This document shows, piece by piece, positions 35,731 through 42,547 of a stretch of DNA of 64,000 nt. Position 1 is the first letter of the stretch, and each line of letters opens with the position of its first letter. The stretch is taken from the NCBI RefSeq assembly GCF_004684085.1, contig NZ_SRHZ01000059.1, positions 21,974 to 85,973 of the forward strand, given 5' to 3'. Both the position numbers and the translations under genes were made by a program. The DNA is from Stenotrophomonas maltophilia (GTDB taxonomy: Bacteria; Pseudomonadota; Gammaproteobacteria; Xanthomonadales; Xanthomonadaceae). The notes below the pieces were generated by a model. That model did not search any database. It worked only from the letters and a program-made list of their open reading frames with translations, and was not told the DNA's origin.

Positions 35731-36005
35731 CAGAATCTGTCAGAGGTGGGGCGGTGTGGGTGGGCAGGACCGTTGGCGCCATGGATGGCGCCATCGAGCC
35801 CCCATGGGTGAGGGCGCTTTGCTTGCGAAGCACTGCTTCGCAAGCGCCCGAACGCACAGCCGCCAGCGGCTGGGCCGGACCGCGGAGCGGGGTTTACGGC
35901 GTGTCCTGCTTACCCACACCGCCCCGCCATCCCACGGAATGCCGCTCTTGATCCTGCTTCGGCTTCGGCTTCGGCTTCGGCGGGTGCAGGGCGCAGCCCT
36001 GCCGA
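35731..36005 (+). repeat. Modular hairpin repeat, copy B
   Basis: After GAATCTGTCAGA the left arm (35745-35770, GGTGGGGCGGTGTGGGTGGG...) pairs with the right arm (35903-35928) over 26 positions: 23 Watson-Crick and 3 G-U in RNA form. The 132-nt loop holds an inner hairpin, GGCGCCAT-GG-ATGGCGCC (35775-35792), and a 77-nt module (35797-35873) with a second strong hairpin (GCTTGCGAAGCA-C-TGCTTCGCAAGC). The conserved flank ATCCCACGGAATGCC, a CTTCGG simple repeat and GCAGGGCGCAGCCCTGC follow. It occupies the 485-base gap between the MscS and YbiI-like genes. Confidence 0.7.
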
Positions 36006-36012
36006 ACAACCC

Positions 36013-36279
36013 TTACCTCAGCTGGCTGTCCTTGCTGCCCCGCCGGTTGTAGCCGGCTTGCGCCTGCTCTTCATCGTCATGCGACTGCTGGCACGCAACG
36101 CACAGCCGCACACCGGGCACCGCCTGACGCCGCGCCAACGGAATCGGCGCGTCGCATTCCTCACAGTGTTCCAGCCCGGGTCCCTCGCGCAGCTGGCGCC
36201 GCGCGCGGGCGATCGCATCGTCGACCGTGGCGTCGATCTGGTCCTGGACCGCGCCGTCTCCCGCCCATCCGGTGGCCAT
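36013..36279 (-). CDS. ybiI: DksA/TraR-type C4 zinc finger protein (YbiI family)
   Basis: The 88-residue product starting MATGWAGDGAVQDQIDATVD has exactly the length and layout of E. coli YbiI. The zinc site CEECDAPIP...CVACQQ is followed by the conserved end GYNRRGSKDSQLR. I chose ATG 36279 because GGAGG sits 6 bases upstream of it; the ATG at 36285 touches the ribosome-binding site. It is far shorter than DksA and lacks the long coiled coil, so any role at RNA polymerase is unproven. Confidence 0.92.
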   Translation of the reverse strand: MATGWAGDGAVQDQIDATVDDAIARARRQLREGPGLEHCEECDAPIPLARRQAVPGVRLCVACQQSHDDEEQAQAGYNRRGSKDSQLR

Positions 36280-36387
36280 CGCCATCCTCCGCAGGTGTGT
36301 CGCCTGATATGGGGACGATACACCCGCGCACAAAGGAGCAGACCGGTTTTAAGCCGAGCCATGCCCGGTGGGCCTTCAGCAAGCTGA

Positions 36388-36451
36388 GCAAAAAGCAGAC
36401 GGATCCGATCAGGTCGATCGCGACTTAATCCCCTCCGTCCCCTTTTTGCTT
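36388..36451. repeat. Imperfect palindrome of the GGGGACGGAGGGGATTAAG family
   Basis: The right half reads CGACTTAATCCCCTCCGTCC followed by CCTTTTTGCT. The left half (AGCAAAAAGCAGACGGATCC) is complementary only in part. It ends one base into the DUF2058 stop region and may act as terminator for that minus-strand gene. A perfect relative is at 60743-60818. Confidence 0.55.
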
Positions 36452-37007
36452 ACCAGACCAGGTCGTCCGGCACCTGGAACTGGGCGTAGTAGGCGTCGTC
36501 CTCGGCATTGCCGGTGGAAATCCCCGCGGTCGAGCCCGGCTGGCCGTGGTCGACGATGATCGCTTCCGGCGCGCGTTCACGCACCTTTTCAGCAGCGGCA
36601 CGCGGCAACAGGGCGTAACCGTCGCCGCTGGCGACGATGACCAGCACGCCCACCGACAGCGCCTTGCGCAGCTTGGGGTCGATCAGCAGGGTGCGGATCG
36701 CTGCGCCATCGCTGAAGCGGTACTCGTCATCGCCCTTGTGGGGCACGGCATGGGCCGCAATGATCTGCTTCGCCTGCGCCTTCTGTTCAGCCAGCTTGGC
36801 CTGGGCATTACGCTCGGCGGCCAGCGCGCGGTCGCGCTCGACCTTCTCGGCGCGGGCACGTTCAGCCTCGCGCTGGACCTCGGCCGAGGTCGATTCGGCC
36901 TTGCCCTGGCGGGCCTTGGCCTGCGCGCTCGCGGCAGCGCTGGCCTGCGACTTCCTGGCCAGGCCGGCCTTGAGCAATTGTTCCTGCAGCGCGTTGGGCT
37001 TTGCCAT
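36450..37007 (-). CDS. DUF2058 family protein (YaiL-like)
   Basis: A 185-residue protein starting MAKPNALQEQLLKAGLARKS, the typical DUF2058 beginning. A long, highly charged helical region (about residues 20-85, rich in Ala, Glu, Arg, Lys; likely coiled coil) leads to a small globular C-terminus (YRFSDGAAIRTLLIDPKLRKAL, GDGYALLPRAAAEKV). Relatives were once noted as nucleoprotein/polynucleotide-associated enzymes, but function is unknown. It is divergent from the YgjP-like gene, with a 63-base gap. Confidence 0.88.
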   Translation of the reverse strand: MAKPNALQEQLLKAGLARKSQASAAASAQAKARQGKAESTSAEVQREAERARAEKVERDRALAAERNAQAKLAEQKAQAKQIIAAHAVPHKGDDEYRFSDGAAIRTLLIDPKLRKALSVGVLVIVASGDGYALLPRAAAEKVRERAPEAIIVDHGQPGSTAGISTGNAEDDAYYAQFQVPDDLVW

Positions 37008-37070
37008 GGTCGATGCGTACCACGTGTAATCTTGGGTATTCCCATTCTACCGATGCCCCGCCGCCCCTGC

Positions 37071-37571
37071 ATGGCAGTCCTGAAGTACCTCACCGGCTAT
37101 CCCGAACCCCTGGTCGCCCAGGTCAGCGACCTGCTGGCACAGGGCAAACTCGGCCCCTGGCTGCAGCAGCGCTACCCCGACCCCCACGACGTGCGCAGCG
37201 ACCGCCAGCTGTACGACTACACCCAGGACATGAAGGACCGCTACCTGCGCAAATCGGTACCGCTCAACAAGGTCTGCTACGACAACACGCTGGAAGTGAT
37301 CAAGCACGCGCTGGGCACCCACACCGCCATTTCCCGCGTGCATGGCGGCCGCCTCAAGGCCAGCCGCGAGATCCGCATCGCCACCGTGTTCCGGCAGGCG
37401 CCAGCGGCGTTCCTGCGCATGATCGTGGTACACGAACTGGCCCACCTGAAGGAAGCCGACCACAACAAGGCCTTCTACCAGTTGTGCCAGCACATGGAGC
37501 CGGATTACCTGCAGCTGGAGTTCGATACCCGCCTGTACCTGACCGAGCTGGCCAACCGCGGCCAGCGCTGA
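37071..37571 (+). CDS. YgjP-like zinc metallopeptidase domain protein
   Basis: A 166-residue DUF45/SprT-like protein from ATG 37071 (MAVLKYLTGYPEPL); an in-frame ATG at 37053 would add six residues. The zinc motif HELAH sits near residue 121 (MIVVHELAHLKEADHNKAFY), with GTHTAISRVHGGRLKASREI before it. E. coli YgjP has been reported as a UTP pyrophosphatase; peptidase activity is a fold-based inference. It is 47 bases upstream of the pseudouridine-synthase homologue on the same strand. Confidence 0.85.
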   Translation: MAVLKYLTGYPEPLVAQVSDLLAQGKLGPWLQQRYPDPHDVRSDRQLYDYTQDMKDRYLRKSVPLNKVCYDNTLEVIKHALGTHTAISRVHGGRLKASREIRIATVFRQAPAAFLRMIVVHELAHLKEADHNKAFYQLCQHMEPDYLQLEFDTRLYLTELANRGQR

Positions 37572-37618
37572 CCGGCCGCAGCAGCTACACTGCGCGCCCC
37601 CTGCCTGACCTTTCCGCC

Positions 37619-38317
37619 ATGGAACCGACCCGTCTCGACAAACGCCTGTCCGCCCTGCTCGGCATCCCGCGCGGTGAAGCGCGGCGCTACATCGAAGGCG
37701 GCTGGGTCAGCGTCAATGGCGAGGTGGTGGAGCAGCCGCAGCGTCCGGTCGATGAGAGCGCGGTGATCGTGGTGGCCGAGCAGGCCAGCGATGACAAGGC
37801 CGAGCGGGTCACCATGCTGCTGCACAAGCCGGCCGGTGTAGCGGCAGAGGCGCTCTGTGCGTTGATCAGCAGTGACAGCCGCAGCGAACTTGATGCCAGC
37901 GGTACCCGCCCGTTGCAGCGCCATTTCCATGGACTGCAGCTGGCCGCCGCACTTCCGGCCAGCGACAGCGGCCTGGTGGTGATCAGCCAGGACCCGGCCA
38001 CGCTGGCCCACCTGCAGCGCAATCTGGGCCGCACCGAGCAGGAGTACCTGATCGAAGTGGCCGAAGGGGGACCGGAACGCGGGCCCTGGTTGATGGCGCG
38101 GCTGCAGCACGAATCCGGCGGGGCCAAGGTCAGCTGGCAGAGCGAACAGCGCCTGCGCTTCGCCGGCAAAGGCTTGACCGCCAAGGGACTGCGGGTGGCG
38201 GTCAGCGCCGCAGGACTGCAGGTTGCCGCAGTGCGCCGCCTGCGCATCGGCCGCGTGGCGCTGGGGCCGCTGCCGCCGGGGCAGTGGCGTTACCTGGGCA
38301 GCGACGAGCGGTTCTGA
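37619..38317 (+). CDS. RsuA/RluF-type pseudouridine synthase homologue, catalytic Asp replaced
   Basis: A 232-residue protein with an N-terminal S4 RNA-binding domain (RLDKRLSALLGIPRGEARRYIEGG) and the RsuA/RluF fold (MLLHKPAGV; RLRIGRVALGPLPPGQWR). In active enzymes the motif is GRLDxxTxGL. Here the aligned stretch is AALPASDSGL, so the catalytic Asp is Pro113 and the Arg is Ala. The later GLNRQIRRM stretch is also degenerate (KGLTAKGLRV, about 186-195). The reading frame is intact and has no stop, so this looks like a retained RNA-binding pseudoenzyme rather than decay. Confidence 0.88.
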   Translation: MEPTRLDKRLSALLGIPRGEARRYIEGGWVSVNGEVVEQPQRPVDESAVIVVAEQASDDKAERVTMLLHKPAGVAAEALCALISSDSRSELDASGTRPLQRHFHGLQLAAALPASDSGLVVISQDPATLAHLQRNLGRTEQEYLIEVAEGGPERGPWLMARLQHESGGAKVSWQSEQRLRFAGKGLTAKGLRVAVSAAGLQVAAVRRLRIGRVALGPLPPGQWRYLGSDERF

Positions 38318-38329
38318 GGCCCTGGTTGC

Positions 38330-38368
38330 GGGGTCGGATCCCTTTCCGCGGGAAAGGGCTCTGATCCC
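38330..38368. repeat. Palindrome of the GGGGTCAGATC family
   Basis: GGGGTCGGATCCCTTTCC-GC-GGAAAGGG is closed by CTCTGATCCC. It lies 13 bases after the stop of the pseudouridine-synthase homologue, a terminator-like position. Confidence 0.65.
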
Positions 38369-38401
38369 ATCCACGCATGGCGTGACGTTGCCTGAAGAAA
38401 C

Positions 38402-38470
38402 CATCCACGCATGGCGTGGATCTACTGCAGTGGGTCTGTTGGCTTTCATCCATGCATGACGTGGATCTAC
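38402..38470 (-). repeat. Two SMAG repeats
   Basis: Minus-oriented copies lie at 38402-38425 and 38447-38470, both with an ATCCACGCCATGC...GGATG stem. A third, truncated stem without its GTAG head lies at about 38368-38386. The last copy ends 10 bases before the start of the phospholipase D-like gene, so it falls inside that gene's leader. Confidence 0.78.
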
Positions 38471-38480
38471 CATCGGGGGC

Positions 38481-40046
38481 ATGAATCCGCCCAAGCCCCT
38501 GTGGCGACGCTTGCTGCGCGTCGCTGCGATCCTCTTCGCCATCCTGTTGCTGCTGGTGCTGTCCGGCCTGCTGCTGGCCGACCACCTCACCCCGCAGGCG
38601 CAGGGCGCGCCTTCGCATGTCCTGCCGCTGCAACCGGCGCAGACCCGCATCGACCAGCAGATCGTGCCGCTGCAGGCGGCCCATCCCGGGAAATCAGGCG
38701 TGGCCTTCCTCAGCGACGGCATGGATGCGTTCGCAGCGCGCGCAATGATCACTGCGCATGCCGGCCGCAGCCTCGACCTGCAGTACTACATCTGGCACGA
38801 CGACCTGATCGGCCACCTGATGGCCAAGGCGCTGTACGACGCCGCTGAGCGCGGAGTCCGGGTGCGCCTCCTGCTCGACGACATGAACGCCAAGGACAAG
38901 GACGCGCTGATGATGGCGCTCGATGCGCACCCGAACATCGAGCTCCGCCTGTACAACCCGTTCCGCAACCGCAGCGGCATCGCGCGCACGCTGGAGCTGG
39001 TGCAACGCGCCTTCAGCGTGAACCATCGCATGCACAACAAGAGCTGGATCGCCGATGGCCGCATCGCGATCGTCGGCGGCCGCAACATCGGCGAGGAGTA
39101 TTTCAGCGCGCGCGACGACGTGAATTTCCAGGACCTGGACCTGGTGGTGGCCGGACCGGCCGTGCAGCAGGCCAACCAGATCTTCGACGACTACTGGAAC
39201 AGCAGCGCGGCCATCCCGATTTCCGCGCTGGCGTCATACAGCGATGAACAGCTGCGACAGCTGGTGCGGCAGTCGGACCGGGATGCGATGCACGCCAAGG
39301 CGCAGCCCTACCTGCAGCGCGTGGCCGAATCGCGCGCCCTGCATCGGCCCAGCCCGGAGCCGCTGCACTGGAGCGCGAACGTGCGCATCGCTTCCGATCC
39401 TCCAATGAAACATCGCGACGATGACCGCCGCGGCTGGCTGGTCAGCACCCTCGGCGAGGAGCTGGCGACCGCCCGCCGCAGCGCACTGCTGATCTCACCC
39501 TACTTCGTGCCCGGCAGCGAAGGCCTGGAAGGCCTGTCAGCAATGGCCGCGCGCGGTGCGCAGGTGGGCGTGGTCACCAACTCACTGGCCGCCAACGACG
39601 TGGCCGCGGTGCACGGTGGGTACATGGGCTACCGTGTTCCGCTGCTGAAGGCTGGCGTGCAGCTTTACGAACTCAAGGCACACGGCCAGCCGGATACCAG
39701 CCTGTTCGGCAGCAGCGGCGCCAGCCTGCACACCAAGGCCTTCGTGGTCGATGACCGCCGCGGTTTCGTCGGCTCGTTCAACCTCGACCCCCGCTCGGCT
39801 TATCTCAATACCGAAATGGGCGTGCTGTTCGACGATCCGGTGCTGGGCGCGCAGCTGCGCGATGAGTACCTGCGCCTGGCCAGCCCCGAACACAGCTGGT
39901 GGCTGGCACTGGGCAGGAATGACGAGCTGCGTTGGCTGCAACGGCAGCCGCCGCCCCACTGGGTGGAGGCTGAACCCGGCGCCAGTCTCGGCAAACGCTG
40001 GACCGCGAGGGTGATCAGCTGGCTGCCGGTGGAATCGCAGCTGTAG
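38481..40046 (+). CDS. Phospholipase D / cardiolipin synthase family protein (ClsC-like)
   Basis: A 521-residue protein with one N-terminal membrane helix (VAAILFAILLLLVLSGLLLA, about 14-33) and two HKD catalytic motifs: HNKSWIADGRIAIVGGRN near residue 185 and HTKAFVVDDRRGFVGSFNLD near residue 417. Two complete HKD motifs indicate an active phosphatidyl transferase or phospholipase. The spacing and the GGRNIGEEYF signature fit ClsC/YmdC-type cardiolipin synthases, which join phosphatidylglycerol with phosphatidylethanolamine. No YmdB partner is adjacent. The enzyme probably faces the periplasm. Confidence 0.9.
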   Translation: MNPPKPLWRRLLRVAAILFAILLLLVLSGLLLADHLTPQAQGAPSHVLPLQPAQTRIDQQIVPLQAAHPGKSGVAFLSDGMDAFAARAMITAHAGRSLDLQYYIWHDDLIGHLMAKALYDAAERGVRVRLLLDDMNAKDKDALMMALDAHPNIELRLYNPFRNRSGIARTLELVQRAFSVNHRMHNKSWIADGRIAIVGGRNIGEEYFSARDDVNFQDLDLVVAGPAVQQANQIFDDYWNSSAAIPISALASYSDEQLRQLVRQSDRDAMHAKAQPYLQRVAESRALHRPSPEPLHWSANVRIASDPPMKHRDDDRRGWLVSTLGEELATARRSALLISPYFVPGSEGLEGLSAMAARGAQVGVVTNSLAANDVAAVHGGYMGYRVPLLKAGVQLYELKAHGQPDTSLFGSSGASLHTKAFVVDDRRGFVGSFNLDPRSAYLNTEMGVLFDDPVLGAQLRDEYLRLASPEHSWWLALGRNDELRWLQRQPPPHWVEAEPGASLGKRWTARVISWLPVESQL

Positions 40047-40049
40047 CGC

Positions 40050-41126
40050 TCAAGGTGCCGCGCCGGCTTCGCTCTGTGCGGCATCATCCAGCGTTTCCAC
40101 ACTGCGCCCGTGCAAGCGCCGCCAGATCCAGCGCAACGCATGCGGCGGCGCCGACGGCAGTTGTTCAAGCAGGGCCAGCATGCGGCTCTGGCTGGCGTGG
40201 CCATGGCGGCACAACAGGCTGGCTGCGGCCGCCGCGCTGCCCAGGCGCAGGCTGTCAGCCAGCGGGCCTTCGGCCTCCGGCAACAGCGCCTGGTGCACCG
40301 GCTCGGGCAGCTCCCAGGCAGCTGCCACCCGTTGTGCCAGCGGCAACGACCACTGCTGAAGCAGCTGCAGAGCCAGCGCCGGCTCCACGGTTTCGCCGCG
40401 TGCCTGGGCTTCCTGCAGCAGCTGGCGCATCACCAGCGCAGACCCCAGCCCCTGCACGAGCCCCAGCCACTGTGCAGCGAAGGCATCACCGAAGGTGACC
40501 GTGCGCGCATGGTCGGCGGCCGCACGCGATGCCAGCAGCGCGTGCTCCCAGATGATCGTGCTGAACTGCGGGAACGCATCGCACTGCATCTGCATCACCG
40601 GCTGGACCAGTACCGCGCTGATGATCTGCCGCACGCCTTCTGTACCGACCAGGGTCACTGCCCGCTGCAGGCTTTCCACGGGTCGCTCGTGCACCTTGTA
40701 GGCCGGGCTGTTGGCGATGCGCAGCAGGTTGCCGGTCAGCACCGGGTCCTGGCCGATGATCGCCGCCATCACCCGCGCCGAGGCAGCATCGTCGTTGACG
40801 GTCTGGATCAGCTGCGGCAGCAGCTGCGGGCGGCGCGGCAGCTGCCGGGTGGCCCAGTCGCGGTCCTGCAGCGCGCATGCCACCGCTTCCCCCAACGCCG
40901 GATCCTGTACCGGCGCCGGCTCACCGGCCAGTCGTGGGTACAACGCCAACGCGTGCAGGCCGCGCTGCAGATGCGCGGCGATCTCCGCAGACGGCAGGGC
41001 TTCACCCTGCAGGCTGGCAGCCGCTGCCGCCACTGCCTGTCGCGATACAGCCGCCAAGCGGGACGGCGCGGCCCCGGTCGAGCGCGCCAGCCAGCCGCGC
41101 AGCGATCGCCACCAGGCGGCCGTCAT
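40050..41126 (-). CDS. HDOD domain signalling protein
   Basis: A 358-residue cytoplasmic protein with an HDOD domain in its centre (about 90-290): LPQLIQTVNDDAASARVMAAIIGQDPVLTGNLLRIANSPAY is the typical start, followed by VTLVGTEGVRQIISAVLVQP. The HD metal dyad is missing, as usual in HDOD. No REC, GGDEF or EAL domain is attached. Such proteins act as scaffolds in c-di-GMP, motility or stress signalling, especially in Xanthomonadaceae (inference for this copy). The gene is convergent with the phospholipase D-like gene. Confidence 0.85.
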   Translation of the reverse strand: MTAAWWRSLRGWLARSTGAAPSRLAAVSRQAVAAAAASLQGEALPSAEIAAHLQRGLHALALYPRLAGEPAPVQDPALGEAVACALQDRDWATRQLPRRPQLLPQLIQTVNDDAASARVMAAIIGQDPVLTGNLLRIANSPAYKVHERPVESLQRAVTLVGTEGVRQIISAVLVQPVMQMQCDAFPQFSTIIWEHALLASRAAADHARTVTFGDAFAAQWLGLVQGLGSALVMRQLLQEAQARGETVEPALALQLLQQWSLPLAQRVAAAWELPEPVHQALLPEAEGPLADSLRLGSAAAAASLLCRHGHASQSRMLALLEQLPSAPPHALRWIWRRLHGRSVETLDDAAQSEAGAAP

Positions 41127-41404
41127 CGCCGCCCGCCCTGTCGTTGTGGTGCCCGTGCCGTCACTGACTGCCCTGCCTCTTCACACGAATCCGGCTACTC
41201 GCCGTCGTCGCAGCATCGGCCGCACTTTCATCTTCTTTAACCGGAAGGCTGCCAATGTCGACGGCATCGGCCGAGCGAATGGACTAGAATGGCGCCGCGC
41301 GACCCGTCCCCCTGCACCGACGACGTCGCTTTTTTTGTTTTGGGACCCTACCGTTCATTGGCCGTTCGCTGCAGTTCGCCGCTGTTCGCGCCATCGGAGA
41401 CGCC

Positions 41405-42502
41405 ATGCTATTCGAAACCCTCGCCACCACCGGTCACGAACAGGTGGTGTTCTGCCACAACCACGACGCCGGCCTGCAGGCGATCATCGCCATCCACAAC
41501 ACCACCCTGGGCCCGGCCCTGGGCGGCGTGCGCATGCGCCCCTACGCCAACACCGACGAGGCACTGGCCGACGTGCTGCGGTTGAGCCGGACGATGACCT
41601 ACAAGAATGCGCTGGCCGGCCTCAACGTAGGTGGCGGCAAGGCGGTGATCATCGGCGACCCGAAGGTGGACAAGACCGAGGTGCTGTTCCGCGCCTTCGG
41701 CCGTTACGTCGATTCGCTGGGGGGCCGTTACATCACCGCCGAGGACGTCGGCACCGACGTCAACGACATGGAGAACATCTACCTGGAGAGCCAGTTCGTG
41801 ACCGGCGTACACCAGGTCCATGGCGGCTCCGGCGATCCGGCGCCGTTCACCGCCTATGGCGCGCTGCAGGCACTGATGGCGTCGATGCGCTTCAAGTTCG
41901 GCCATGAGGAAGTGGGCAAGACCAGCATCGCAGTGCAGGGCCTGGGCCATATCGGCATGGAACTGGTGAAGCTGCTGCGTGACCGCGGCGCCAAGCTGTA
42001 TGTCACCGATCTGGACAGCGCCCTGGTCGATCGCGCGGTCAGCGATTTCGGCGCCGAAGCGGTCAAGCCGGACGAAATCCACGAAGTGAACGCTGATGTG
42101 TTCGCGCCGTGCGCGCTGGAAGGTGCGATCAACGCCGATACCCTGCCGCGGATCAAGGCGAAGATCATCTGCGGCACCGCCAACAACCAGCTGTCGAGCC
42201 TGGAGATCGGCGATGAACTGCATGCGCGCGGCATCCTGTACGCACCGGACTATGCGGTCAACGCCGGTGGCGTGATGAACGTGTCGCTGGAGATCGATGG
42301 CTACAACCGCGAACGCGCGATGCGCCTGATCCGCAGCATCTACCACAACCTCACCCGCATCTTCGAACTGTCGCAGCGCGAGAACATCGCGCCGCAGCGT
42401 GCCGCCGACCGCATCGCCGAAAGCCGCATCCTGTCGATCGGCAAGCTGAAGATGCCGCTGGGCCGCAGCACTCCGCGCCTGGGCAACCTGCGCGGCGGCT
42501 GA
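41405..42502 (+). CDS. ldh: Leucine dehydrogenase (Glu/Leu/Phe/Val dehydrogenase family)
   Basis: The enzyme deaminates leucine, valine and isoleucine to branched 2-oxo acids with NAD, feeding branched-chain fatty acid synthesis, which is prominent in Xanthomonadaceae. The 365-residue product has LGPALGGVRM near residue 36, the catalytic lysines in TYKNAL (Lys67) and GGGKAVI (Lys79), and a Rossmann motif VQGLGHIGMELVKLL near residue 180. NYAVNAGGVMNVS-like DYAVNAGGVMNV near residue 282 is also typical. It is transcribed alone and divergent from the HDOD gene. Confidence 0.93.
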   Translation: MLFETLATTGHEQVVFCHNHDAGLQAIIAIHNTTLGPALGGVRMRPYANTDEALADVLRLSRTMTYKNALAGLNVGGGKAVIIGDPKVDKTEVLFRAFGRYVDSLGGRYITAEDVGTDVNDMENIYLESQFVTGVHQVHGGSGDPAPFTAYGALQALMASMRFKFGHEEVGKTSIAVQGLGHIGMELVKLLRDRGAKLYVTDLDSALVDRAVSDFGAEAVKPDEIHEVNADVFAPCALEGAINADTLPRIKAKIICGTANNQLSSLEIGDELHARGILYAPDYAVNAGGVMNVSLEIDGYNRERAMRLIRSIYHNLTRIFELSQRENIAPQRAADRIAESRILSIGKLKMPLGRSTPRLGNLRGG

Positions 42503-42547
42503 GCCTGCGATGATCGCGCCGGGCATCACCCCGGCGCGACCCGTTTC

